From the NCBI GenBank assembly GCA_043228905.1, contig JBHGNT010000004.1:6014001-6078000 (forward strand): a DNA stretch of 64,000 nt, in the 5' to 3' direction. The notes beneath the pieces are model-generated. The model had not been told where the DNA came from. It did no database searches and saw only the letters and a list, made by a program, of their open reading frames with translations. Numbering within the stretch: position 1 is the first letter of the stretch; the number at the start of each line of letters is the position of its first letter. Position numbers and translations under genes: made by a program. Positions 10,427-20,529 of the stretch are shown in pieces. This stretch comes from Azolla caroliniana (taxonomy: Eukaryota > Polypodiophyta).

Positions 10427-11559
10427 GTCCTGGAAATCCGTTAGCAGCGCCACCATTGCCTTCTTTTCCTCGTTCGGCAACTCTTTTGCCACGTTGACTG
10501 GTCTGGGCTTGTCCGTTGTACCGAGGTCCACCTCCTCCAGTTGGGATGCCTTCACCCTCTGGGATATTGTCATTTCTCTTTCTAATGACTCTTGTGCTTG
10601 ACGCAGTTCCCGGATCGCTGCCTGATCCGGTTCGTCCGGTTCTGGCATCGTGATATACGGTTCTACCGCCGCCGTGATGTCGACCTCAAATAGCGGTACA
10701 ATTCGTGGGTGTCCCTCTAGGTAGCGATCGACCTCGTCATCTGGTAACCCTTCCAACATATTGATACTCTCCGCGTATAATGGGGTTGCTTCTTTGCTGG
10801 CGATTGCTCGTGGTTGCGTAGCTACGCGTACCTTTGTTTTTCGACGCCGGAAAGTGATGATGTTCTTTTGCCAGTTCTGTTTAATATGGGCCGTTCGTAG
10901 CCATGGTCGTCCCAGCAGCAGAGGATACGCTCCTTGCACGTTCAGCTGAAGCACGACGGCCGATATGTAGAATACGTGGCCTCCGATTGCGACCTCCAAC
11001 TCCCGGATAAGCCCGGTCGGTCGGATTGAGCTGGTATCTGCCATGCGTAACCAAAAAGGACATGGTTCCCATTCCCGGATGCCCAGGTTATCGCATGTTT
11101 GCCGGCTGATGACGTTTACTCCTGATCCCCCGTCAATGATCGTTCCGGCGATTTCCTTCCCTTTCACAATTGTTGTGATTGCCGGGCTGCTTGTGTCTAC
11201 CACTGTCGGTCCTTCTTCCGGATTGGAGAAAAATGCCGGTGCTGATGTCGGCTTTGGTTTGATGACGGCTGCCTGTAGATCTGCCGTGAACCGAGGTACC
11301 AACTGAAGTAGTCGTGCCAATGGCAGCACGATCTGACAGTCCTGGAGTGCTTGCCACATCGGGTTTTCTACTGGCTGTGTGATTTCTTCCTCCCTTGGCG
11401 TGTTCTGGTCTCTTATCTCCGCCACATTTTGTTCATTGGTCTTCTTGATCCATTGCGCCGCTTGCTTCCTAATTGCCTCCTGGGCTTCCCATTCAGCAAC
11501 CTTCCCTTTTGACTGGGTCATGACTTGCTGCACATCGGTTACTTCGGCAGTAACCATAT
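10422..11559 (-). pseudogene. pol: Gypsy-1 protease and start of pol
   Basis: On the minus strand the frame continues from gag. It holds a retropepsin-like region with GTIIDGGSGVNVIS (about 11105-11150), so the active-site triplet reads Asp-Gly-Gly rather than Asp-Thr/Ser-Gly. LLGRPWLRTAHIKQNW follows, a typical end of the protease fold. The frame runs into the Copia-1 insertion at the motif DFQDVF and resumes on the other side at 4704. It is open over this stretch. Confidence 0.85.
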
Positions 11560-13326
11560 TGACTGCCGGCTGTTTTTCATTTGTCTTGCTTGGGCATTGA
11601 TTACTGTAATGCCCCTCTTTCCAGCAGTAATAACAATGCACTTTGTGATTGTTACTTGATTCTGCTCTGTCTCCGGTTTGGGAGGTGGGTATAACCTGAC
11701 GGTTGTCTTCGTCTTTCCGGTTATCCGGTGCCGATGTCGGGTTGCCATTCCTTGCTGCTTCCCGGCGTTCTTCTCTTCGGAAAAATCCTCGCTTTTGATT
11801 CCGTCGGAAGTTTCGGTTCCCCTGGCATTTATCGTCTCTGCGTCGGTCATAGTCCAGGGAGTCGTCCCGCTCATACCGGTCCCTACGATAGTCATCTTTG
11901 CGTTTGTCGTCGCGGTCATAGTTATCGCGTCGTCGATTAGTATATTTGTCGCCACGTTCACGTTGGTCGCGGTCGTTTCTCTGGAATCGATCTTCTTCCG
12001 GGTCCTGATTATTGCGCGGTTCTATGTGTCGGACCGGTGCAGCCTGCCGATTAAGCAAGTTGTACTCGCAGCGGTCCGTTGTATGTGCCCGAGAGTTACA
12101 GATCATACACTGTGTGCGCAGAGTGTAGTCGACCATTGAGTGGCCCGAATTGAGGCACGTCGTGCACTGCAGGGCCTGCCAGAACCTCAAATCTTCTTCC
12201 TTCGGAAGTGCCCGGTGTCACATCCCTAATGACATGAATGAGCTGTTTTTGTCCACTGTGCTCGTACGGAAGTCAAGGACTCCGCACATTGTTCGTAGTG
12301 GCTCTCTTAACGCAGCCAAAAATATTGCTTTGGCTTCGTCCTCAGGAGGTGCTCTTGTCAATTGGTTGTGCAGGGTCTGGAACCGGATTATAAACTGTGG
12401 CATAGTTTCGTGCTCTTCCTGCCGGGTGGTATAGAATTGCCCGACCAATTCCCTTTGTTCGACTTGTTTGTGGAAAAGCCGAAGGAATTTGGCCTTCAAG
12501 GCGTCAAATGTGGCAAAGCTGCCCGGTAAATGCTTTGCTTGCCATCGGGCGGCCGGTCCTTCTAATGTCATGCCGAATTCGGCGACTTTGGATCGTTCGG
12601 CCTCGGCCTCCGTCAATCTTTGAGAAACATGGTTGGCTTCCCATGTTTGGAGGAATGCGTAGACATGCGCCTCCGCGTCGGGATCATCCCGGTACTTTGT
12701 GTACGGATACGACATCGTGTCGTCCAAATGACTCTCCTGCTATCTCTGCTCTTTCTCCGCGGTTGGTGTCGGTGTCCGATCCTTCGGTTCCTCTGCGGGT
12801 GGTGTCGGTGTCCGATCCTTTGGTTCCTCCGCGGGTGGTGTTGGTATCCGATCCTTCGGTTCCTCCGCGGGTGGTGTCGATGTCCTATCAGCCTCTCTCG
12901 GCGATTGCCGGTCACCAAACTTCACTTGGTTATTTCTTCCGTTGGCTCCGGTGTTAATGAGTCGTCCGACTCTTCTTCCACCGAGTCGTTCGGTGTGTTG
13001 TGGCTGCTTTTAAACTGGGACTCAACGCTTTCGCCGCTGTCCGAATCCGACTCTAGTGTTGCAAATGCCTCTGCGTCTCTGTCGCCACCGGCGAGTGTCT
13101 ATAGTATTGATTCCGCCTCCTGCAGGCTTGTTATGCTGCTGCCCTCGTCAGAGAATTGCAGATTTCGGAATTGCAGCGCTTCTTCTGCGACTCTCCGAAG
13201 AGTTCTGGAAAATGACCGATCCTGCCGGATTTCGTCGGCGGCTTGCTGCAAGGCTTCCCGTCGTTGCTGTCGTTCGGCGCATCGTCTCCCTCGTTCGGTG
13301 ATGTGGTCGCCGTTCGGTCTAGACAT
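11560..13326 (-). pseudogene. gag: Gypsy-1 gag (broken)
   Basis: The first ATG after the primer site is at 13326 (MSRPNGDHITERGRR). Gag then shows an acidic N-terminal region, a 12-residue repeat (12755-12889) and a retrotransposon gag core (12218-12727; WQAKHLPGSFATFDALKAKF, EETMPQFIIRF-like). A paired-cysteine motif follows (CTTCLNSGH ... CMICNSRAHTTDRC), then a long Arg/Asp mixed-charge region and a CCHC knuckle (CYYCWKEGHYSNQC, about 11594-11640). A TGA at 12218-12220, a stop near 13099 and a frameshift near 12925 break it. It matches Gypsy-3 gag in order and motifs. Confidence 0.85.
12755..12889 (-). repeat. 36-bp in-frame tandem repeat in Gypsy-1 gag
   Basis: Nearly four copies encode PPAEEPKDRTPT-like 12-residue units. 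The period is a multiple of three, so the copies keep the reading frame. Confidence 0.85.
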
Positions 13327-13357
13327 CCATCCCCCAGTTGTTCTCTGCACTTTGCAG

Positions 13358-13375
13358 GGAATCGTGGTCGCCAAA
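13358..13375 (-). promoter_or_regulatory. Gypsy-1 primer-binding-site candidate
   Basis: On the minus strand TTGGCGACCACGATTCCC starts 4 bp after the LTR end. TGGCGACC-type primer sites are known in plant gypsy elements; the exact tRNA is not assigned. Confidence 0.65.
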
Positions 13376-13379
13376 ATAG

Positions 13380-13799
13380 TGTTGTACTGCTTGCCGGACT
13401 AGCCCCAACACAGGTGTCTTTCCGACACTTCTCCAAAGGGTGGTAAGGTTAGGATGTTAGAACACACGCGTAAGATAATTATAATTAGCACAGACGGTAA
13501 GACAATACAGACACTAAGATAATTACGCAATGGCTAAACTTGTATTACTTCCGTCAACATCATTACAATTCATCGGATCCTTTTATAGGCATCCGACAAG
13601 GTTACAAAACGGTGTGCTTAGGCAACCGACATCCGAATCGGTCCGGATCCGGATCGGTACAACTGTACCGGATCCGTCCCTCCGAATAATAATCCTACTA
13701 ATATTTACTTATTATCTCTCTATCCGATTCCGGCTTGCCACTTGTCCTTCCTCTTCTGACCGGCCAAAAGGGGGAGGCAAAGCCTAAAAGACAGAGACA
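13380..13799 (-). repeat. Gypsy-1 5' LTR
   Basis: On the minus strand it runs from TGTCTCTGTC to AGTACAACA, about 420 bp. A TATA box (CCTATAAAAGG, minus strand) lies near 13578-13588. The outer boundary rests on the TG...CA ends and is less certain than the inner one. Confidence 0.65.
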
Positions 13800-14264
13800 C
13801 GCACATGGGCCGATTTCGTGAAAGGTCTGGAAATTGAAGAAGAGTTGGAGACAACCAACTCGGTCAAGAGCGGGAATGAATTGGGGACAACCAATTCGGT
13901 TGAGAGCAGAAGTGAATTGAGGTCACTTGATCCAATTGAAAAGTTTGACTCAGAGGAGCCGAACCTACGATGGTTCAAGCGGACAAAAGGAGACCAGAAG
14001 ACGATGCCGATACAGAGGAATCGACGGGTTGTGAAGCGTCGGCACCACAACAACAAGGGAGCTGATAAGGGCCGAAGGAGCAGACAAGCCAATCGAGAAG
14101 GTCGAGGAGCGCAGAACCGGACGACTCGAGGAAAGTAGGACTGAACCGAACAAGGAGCGCGAGCTAGGAGAGGGGGCGCCAGGAGGAGCCGGAGGAGAGG
14201 TCCCACTGCCACTAACACTGACCTTGACGCAATGATCCGACCTCATGTTGAGCTTGAGAGGGAG
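13800..14264 (+). pseudogene. Copia 3'-internal remnant before the LTR at 14265
   Basis: A plus-strand open frame (13818-14138) encodes a low-complexity charged peptide (LETTNSVKSGNELGTTNSV). The stretch ends in a polypurine tract (GCTTGAGAGGGAG) directly before the LTR start, so it is the 3' end of a retroelement cut on its left by Gypsy-1. No catalytic motif remains. Confidence 0.5.
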
Positions 14265-14697
14265 TGTTGAGCGAACAAGCTCAACCGGATCCGGATCACC
14301 TTAATAAGCTAGAGCTAGATCGTATCCAGATAGTATCGAGAAGCTAGAGCCGGATCCGGGATCCGGATGAACGTGTGAACCGGCAGGCCGTTAGAGGCGT
14401 ACGCATCTAAGACTACTAGGTAGTTATGGTTCTCATAGTTAGAGTTAGTAGCTTAGTATGAGCATTGAAGTACCTATCAGTACTTCGGTTAGTCCTTTAA
14501 AGGACTTGTATAAATAGTGTTCTTGAGCACATTGTATGTACAGAGCGTTTTTTAGTGTTTTCGGAATATACACGTTTCTATATTCTACTCTAACTCTGTC
14601 TCTCCCATGTAAGGTTTCCATTAAACCTTTATCTGTATTCTTGTGATATCCGGATGAGCCGGTTTTGTCTTGACTTCCGCAATCGTATTCTTTTGCA
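14265..14697 (+). repeat. Copia-family LTR (TGTTGAG family)
   Basis: It runs from TGTTGAGCG to CTTTTGCA and is 433 bp long. Its 5' end, an internal AGTACTTC/AAAGGACTTGTATAAATAG promoter-like region and its 3' end align with the LTR of Copia-3 (17456-17890, opposite strand). A polypurine tract precedes it, which makes it a 3' LTR. Confidence 0.85.
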
Positions 14698-15269
14698 ATT
14701 CAGGCAAAGGAAGGAACAAGCAAAGAAGTCCACAAGAAAAGACAAGTCTCATACGAGATCCAAGTCAAGGGGTAAGCTTACATGCTTTCATTGTGGAAAG
14801 CCTGGACATTTTCAGAAGGACTGTAGACACTTTAATAAGGACAAAGGTGTCTCAAATGATGTCGAGTTCAGAAAGATTTCTGATGAAAAGGGCATTTCAG
14901 CCATGGCTACAAGCAAAGTGGAACTGTTGTTCATTTGCGAGCAAGCAAGTGAAAACCTTGCAAATGAAGAGAGCACTTGGGTGGTTGACTCCGGTGCACC
15001 ACATTCCACACAACTCCTTCTAGAGTGTGGTTCTCGTGTTACATAGGCGATGACTATGGTTATGTGAAGATGGGAGATAATGGAGAATGCAGGATTGCTA
15101 GCATAGGAGGTGTGTGCCTAACAACGTTGACTAGTTATTGGCTGACCCTAAGGGATGTTTGACATATCCCTAATATCAAACTGAATCTGATATCAACTCA
15201 AAGATTGGATGATGAAGGCTACAATGGTAGTTTTCAAAATGGCAAATGGAAGTTTTGTCGAGTGAAGCT
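14698..15269 (+). pseudogene. Copia-2 remnant: gag zinc knuckle and protease
   Basis: A CCHC knuckle (CFHCGKPGHFQKDC) and WVVDSGAPHS of a copia protease are readable in one frame up to about 15046. Downstream, GYVKMGDNGECRIASIGGVC and IKLNLISTQRLDDEGYNGSF appear with shifts and stops. The fragment is cut on the left by the LTR and ends at the inversion breakpoint near 15270. It resembles Copia-1 in these motifs but is much decayed. Confidence 0.8.
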
Positions 15270-15691
15270 GACGAAATATCGGCTACCCCAAGACTTGCAT
15301 TTTGTGTTGGTCCCCATACATCTGAATGTACCAAGTTGAGCTTGTTACATCTCCGGTTTTGCTCATTGGGGAATGGAAGTGAGTGATGCTTCCCGAGTTG
15401 GCAGGCTTCACAAATTCGGCCCTTCCAGCCACTGAATTTTGGTAGTCCGAACACCACCTATTTCGACTGTAGGTCCTGAAGCCTTTGGTAATTGATGTGG
15501 CCAATCCGTTTGTGCTACCGGTCGATATCTGACTCGACCTTATGTCCTTTTGCGAATAAAGTGGTGCCGACGTCATTGGTGTCGAGGATAAACATCCTCC
15601 CGCCCCGACGTCCTTGCACGATTATCTAGCCCTCCTCCTCAATGAAGCACCCGAGATGTGTGAATCTAACTTGTATCCCTTGTTCGATGAT
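15270..15691 (-). pseudogene. Copia-3 integrase N-terminal part
   Basis: On the minus strand it carries the GAG-pre-integrase region and zinc finger end (CEACQLGKHHSLPFP), then LVHSDVWGPTQNASLG with the first catalytic Asp. Just after ASLG a one-base shift precedes the breakpoint motif. It continues to the right beyond the solo LTR into the protease region. Confidence 0.8.
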
Positions 15692-15696
15692 CTATC

Positions 15697-16138
15697 TGTC
15701 ATGGCAAGACTCGAACCCATGACTTTATGCTACATGGGTCGAGCTCTTACCATTAGATTATGAATTGTATTTTGTAGGATATTATTTTCATTTATACTTT
15801 ATCATAGAAAATTGATGTATATTCCAGATCTCTCTGGAACATTCTAGAAGCTTCAGGATTATTCCTAAAAACACTATAAAAGGAGGCACAAGGCATTGTT
15901 TTGAACCAAATTGGTTCAACGCCAGTCTTAAGCCTCTTAGCCGCTTGTACTTATCTTTTCACATAATATATTACTTGCTGTCATCATCTCTCTCTCTCTC
16001 TCTCAATCTTGCTATCTCTCTCTCTCTCCTCTTCTCACTTCCTCTCTCGGGAATCTTACGCAGTCCCGTCCTCTTAGTACTAATAGTACTGTTGTTCTTA
16101 GTACTAATTCCATCTCTGTTTTAGAACTATTCCTGACA
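15697..16138 (+). repeat. Solo LTR with CTATC target duplication
   Basis: It runs from TGTCATGGCAAG to ATTCCTGACA, 442 bp, flanked by CTATC at 15692-15696 and 16139-16143. A TATA box (CTATAAAAGG) lies near 15875. The first 75 bp, read on the minus strand, resemble a tRNA, with GGGTTCGAGTC as the B box. A central CATTCTAGA motif and TTCAACGCCAGTCTTAAGCC tie it to the Chromo-1 LTR family. Confidence 0.9.
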
Positions 16139-17440
16139 CTATCCGACCGACACCAGGTTCTTCGTAATTGTCGTCCAGAACATGTAACACAATCATCGGC
16201 TTCCCTTTTTGTCCAACATGACTTAAGGGGACTTCTCCAACATGTTCGATTAGATGACGGGTATCGTACCTGGTTTCGACGACTCCCGATTACTCCGGTT
16301 TTTCCAAATATGAGAACCACTCTTTGTGACTCTTCATGTGATTAGACACTCCAGAGTCAACTACTTCATCGAGTTCACCTTGTGCTTCATCACGAAGCCT
16401 AGTCCTTTTCCGGTTTTTCCGGTTCCAAATCCTTCATATCCTTCTGCGTAGTGTGAACTCTGCCAATTCCCTTGTCCGGCCTTACCGGATCTGGATTTAT
16501 CCGAATTATCTGAATCAGCGCGCTTCTTCCGGCACTCGCTTTCTCGGTGTCTTTTCTTGCCACAGTACTAACACTTCGTATCGGTTTTCGATTGCCGGTT
16601 TCTAGCGTCGCCTTGACTCCCCCTGCTCATGGAGGGTTCGAAATTGCTTTCGGCATTATCTCTGTGCCTCCGATTCTAATCTTGTCAGGCAACGCTATTG
16701 CGTGCCGATCCACCTCGTCCTCCGTGTCCATGGGGCCAATCTGTGTCCATGTATAACATCTGATTATCTGGTTCAGTGGTCCTCAACCCACTCGCGTGGT
16801 TTTCTTCGACCATTAGCATTGATTGTAGGTTGAAAAATGACGATGGTTTCTCTCGAGTGCAAATCGTCGTCCGGATAGGCCCGTACTTTTGCGATAAACC
16901 ACCGAGCCAGATCTAAACCATTTCTTCCTCGCCCACCGTCACGTGGATGGACCCTAGTGCATCACAGATCTCCTTGATCTTGATGGTGTAGTCTGTAACT
17001 GACATGTCCCTTTGCCGGATGTTGTTGAGCTATTGTCAGAGCTGCAACTTCTGGGCCATGGTACTGGTAGCACAAATCTTTTTCAGATTTTCCTAGGCTT
17101 CTTTCGGTGACTTCGCATCTCTGTGTTGCCGAGCATCTAATCGTGCACATAGGATGCGAGGCAGTACAACACCATGCTCAGTCCTTGCTCCCATACCGAG
17201 AAGTCCTTGTGTCACTCGGCGCTAGTTCGTTCGCTCCTTCGACGTAACTCTAGTAACTGTGCCCCAACCGGTACTGGTGCATCTTGTACGACCAAGATGC
17301 ATATTTGTTCCTGTCGAAATTCTCAGTCAGGAGCGAGCTTGTCATCCCTCTATCCATATCTTCTTCTTGTTCTTACCGGGTGTTAGGTTTGGGCTTGTCT
17401 TTGACGAATTGCTTGTCAGCAGTAGAGGATTCTTAACCCT
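16139..17440 (-). pseudogene. Copia-3 gag and protease
   Basis: On the minus strand a zinc knuckle is readable near 16530-16580 (C-x-Y-C-GKKRHRESEC, first spacing disrupted by a stop), then a protease with VDSGVSNHMKSHKEW near 16310-16360. Stops and shifts are frequent. The frame leads toward the integrase part across the solo LTR. Confidence 0.75.
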
Positions 17441-17441
17441 T

Positions 17442-17455
17442 GCGCTCTAATACCA
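17442..17455 (-). promoter_or_regulatory. Copia-3 primer-binding site
   Basis: On the minus strand TGGTATTAGAGCGC directly follows the LTR. It differs by one transition from the usual TGGTATCAGAGC. Confidence 0.85.
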
Positions 17456-17890
17456 TGTGAAAGTTAATGTGTGGAAGCTTAGACAAACCGGCTCAGCCAG
17501 ATAGCAATAGAAAATAGAACTAAGGTTTATTGGAAAGCTTAAATTACACACCGAGTGTGCGCGGGAGACAAAGAGAGAGCAGAACAACATAAAACTCAAA
17601 TTACAAAATATCACTCTGTAAATATAGCTCAGAGAGCACTTTTATACAAGTCCTTAAAAGGACTGACAGAAGTACTAACAAGTACTTCAATGGTCGTACT
17701 GAGCTACTGACACTAACTCCTAGGATAACTACCTAGTAGTCTAGGAGTGTAGACCTCCAATGGCCTACTCGTTCGTACATGCCAATTCGGCTCTCTTCTC
17801 CGAGCACCAATTCAGTTCTTGGTTCCGGATACCGATCTAGCTCAGGGTTACTCAGTCGATTTGGATCAGGTTGAGCTTGCCAACTCAACA
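17456..17890 (-). repeat. Copia-3 5' LTR (inverted)
   Basis: On the minus strand it runs from TGTTGAGTTGG to AACTTTCACA, 435 bp. It matches the LTR at 14265-14697. The primer site on its inner side proves that it is the 5' LTR of the inverted half. Confidence 0.9.
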
Positions 17891-20520
17891 AAGTTGATAT
17901 TTCGTCTACTTCATCGACGACTATAGCCGACACACCTAGATCTATCTCATAAGGAAGAAGAGTGACGCCTTCGACAATTTCCGGAACTTGAAAAGCATAG
18001 TGGAAAGGGAAACAAAGAGAAAGATCAAGTGTCTGTGGTCGGATGGCGGAATAGAATAATTTTTTGGCCAGTTCAATTGTTATCTGCAATAAATGGGAAT
18101 TCGACATGAATTCATCTACAGTTATACGCTGGTGTCGTGAAGAAAACCGTCCCTAGGCGGAAACCGAGTTTAGCATGTGTAAACCGGCCCTTACACGTGA
18201 GCACACTTTTCGTTGTATAGTAAGTAGGTAGGTACAAGTCGGTTGAGGTGAAATCCTAGGTAGCACGCATTCAATAGGAAGAGAATCGAATTGTATCTCT
18301 GTCCGAAAGGACAGAGAATTAATATGATGTAATGGATGATAACGGCCTCCCTCCTTGGGCTATAAAAGAGAGGGAGAGGAATGAAAAAGGTATCGCGCGT
18401 TAGAGAGGACGAAGTGTTGCCGGACCGGGACCGAGCCCTTCTCCTCTGCCACTCTCCATAGCCATTTTTGCGCAGGTATTCGGGAGGTTGACTCTGCTCC
18501 GTGGAACGCCTGTGTGCTTCCGGTTGAGTCTCCATCTCACTCTTCTGTGTGTGTGAGTGAACAGGCGTCGGTGTCCGCCTTGTCGGCCTGTTAGTTGTAA
18601 CCGCCTTGATATATATATAAATTTATATACATACGTGTTCATATACTCGGACTTCTAGTCGTCTCGTTTTGTTGTGTTGTTGGACTGTGATTCCTGTGTG
18701 CTCCTATGTTAGTGCGTGTGCAAGTGTGTCCGTTGCCTTTCCGTTGTCCTCCTTCTCAGCTATTTCTCGGTCCAAGGCCCCGGTGGTCCTGCCTCGTTCT
18801 CCACGCACGCGCGTAACAACGCGACACTGGGGTAGAACGAGCCGAAAGGAGGTACCAGTCAATCATGGGAGCGTCACGGGCAATGGCGGAAAAGAAGAGC
18901 ATGCCCAAATTTTACTAGGCCAAAGTCATTCGGATGGTAGTGTACATCCAGAATTGGATCTCTACACATGGAGAGACTGTGTTGGCACATGAGTTGTATT
19001 TTGAGCGAAGCCCGAACATAAGTTACCTAAGGGTATTCAACATTATTGCATATGTGCATGTGTTGGATGAGAAGCAGAAGAAGCTAGATGACAAGTCAGA
19101 GAAATGCATCCTGTTCAGCTACTCACATGAACAGAAGGAGTACAAATGTTATAACCCCCGGACGAAGCAAGTATGAGTAAGCTGCAACGTCATCTTCGAT
19201 GAATCGGTGTCCCGGTACTCCCTTCCATCTCGTACCCCGACTCTAGAGGATGAGGGAGAGATAATCTTGGAGGAAGAGGAAGAGATCCAGACTCTAGAAA
19301 AGAGTTTGATCTCATTCCGACTAAGTGGGCCGAGTGAGGAGCTGAACCGAGATGACGAGCCATTTGATGAGCTGACAAGCGATGGGCACTCGGCCGTGCA
19401 ATCCCCATGGTGGAAGCCAAGGAAGCTGCTTAACCACAAAGAGAAAGGGAAAAAGAAAATGATGGAGCACGACAACCTTGAAGCCACGTTTGATCAGAGT
19501 GAATCTGATGAGGGCATGAGAGAAGACGAACCTCTGGGGCAGAGATCGGAATCGGCCACGAGAGTCTTGAAGATGGCCAACAAAAGTCATTACCGACATG
19601 ACCTTATTGAAATCAATCAAGTCAAGTCCCAGTTGTTGGTTGCATTTGAGGTGAAGGATTTGGGGGACCTTCACTAATTCCTCAGGATCGAAGTGATCCG
19701 CAACCTAGAAGGCATACTAAAATTCAATGACACTATGTTTTGAGTATGCTCTTCAAGTTTGGCATAATGGACTGTAAATCTGTTGCAACTCCTCTTGACA
19801 GGAATGTCAGGATCCGCGTTGAATCGGGAATGATATGCGATCCGACACGATTCTGAGAGATAGTCAGAAGCCTGATATACTTGACTATCACTCGCCTAGA
19901 CTGATCAACTATCCAGTCAAACTGATCAGTCAGTTCATGTCACAAGCGTCAACGGAGCATCTTCAGTGCATGCATCGAATATTGCAATATGTGACCAGCA
20001 GGAAGGATCGTGGATTGCTATACCGGCAAGACATCACTGAACAGTTGGTCCACTACACAGATGTCGATTGGGCTGGAGATGCCAAGGATCACTGATCAAC
20101 ATTCAGTTTTATGTTCTCCCTTGGGAGTGCAGCGATAGCGTGGAGCAGCAAGAAGTAGCTGATAATGGCCCTGTCGAGCACAGAGGCTGAGTACAGAGGT
20201 GCCACCATTGCCACGTGCGAGGATATATGGCTCAAATGACTATTGCAGGATTTACATGTCAAAGTTGCAGATCCAATCCCGATCTATTGTGAACCTTGGT
20301 AGCATGCAGCTACCAAAGAATCCCATGTTCCATGCTCGCACGAAACACATAGAAGTGCATTATCACTTTGTGCGCGAGCGGGTCCTGAGAGGTGAGGTCG
20401 AACTACTATATATTTGGACCGATCGGTAGGTGGCAGATATTTTCACCAAGGCCCTTGGACTTGACAAGTTGCAGCACTTCTCTGAGATGCTTGGACTTCA
20501 ACACCTCAAAGTGCCACACT
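17891..20520 (+). pseudogene. Copia-3, 3' half: integrase core, RT and RNase H remnants
   Basis: From 17898 the plus strand reads YFVYFIDDYSRHT of the integrase core and continues with KIKCLWSDGG (second catalytic Asp). After the solo LTR at 18133-18826 it resumes with ERRYQSIMGASRAMAEKK and VYIQNWIS. A charged linker (19207-19560) follows, then RT scraps (KDLGDLH near 19650) with most of RT deleted. RNase H (DVDWAGDAKDH, LSSTEAEYRGA, KHIEVHYHFVRERV, ADIFTKALGLDKL) runs to about 20520. Stops are numerous, for example TAG for Trp in the first block. No 3' LTR follows; the tRNA-like array begins instead. Confidence 0.85.
18133..18826 (+). repeat. Solo LTR of the Gypsy-4 family
   Basis: It runs from TGTCGTGAAG to ACGCGACA, 694 bp, the same length as the Gypsy-4 5' LTR (58682-59375) and nearly identical over its length. 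CTGG flanks both sides (18129-18132 and 18827-18830). It interrupts the integrase of Copia-3. A TATA box (GGGCTATAAAAGAG) lies near 18360. Confidence 0.92.
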
Positions 20521-20529
20521 TAAAAAGGA

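Larger units (their letters stand above)
1..13799 (-). mobile_element. Gypsy-1: Ty3/gypsy LTR retrotransposon, decayed, split by Copia-1
   Basis: Read on the minus strand the order is LTR (13380-13799), primer site, gag, protease, reverse transcriptase, RNase H, integrase and an extra ORF. The 3' LTR lies beyond the left edge of the window. Copia-1 (4710-10421) is inserted inside pol. Premature stops and frameshifts occur in gag, RT and the extra ORF, and the integrase is altered, so this copy is dead. Its protein sequence is closest to Gypsy-3 (50324-58681) and Gypsy-2 (31231-43630) in this window. The lack of a chromodomain and the RT style suggest the non-chromovirus plant gypsy branch, an inference from memory of the families. 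Confidence 0.9.
15270..17890 (-). mobile_element. Copia-3, inverted 5' half (LTR, primer site, gag, protease, integrase N-part)
   Basis: On the minus strand this reads LTR, primer site, gag, zinc knuckle, protease and the N-terminal part of integrase, then stops abruptly. The missing continuation of integrase lies on the plus strand from 17896. An 11-bp sequence is present at both ends in opposite orientation (GACGAAATATC at 15270-15280, GATATTTCGTC at 17896-17906). I read this as an inversion inside one copia element. A solo LTR (15697-16138) was later inserted. Confidence 0.75.

Noticed and set aside
13818-14138. Open frame of 106 codons as a host gene
   Set aside because: It lies directly before a polypurine tract and LTR, has low complexity and is best read as a retroelement remnant.
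17733-18107. A 124-codon minus-strand frame as a host gene exon
   Set aside because: The plus strand of 17898-18132 encodes copia integrase (FIDDYSRHT, KCLWSDGG), and the rest overlaps an LTR.
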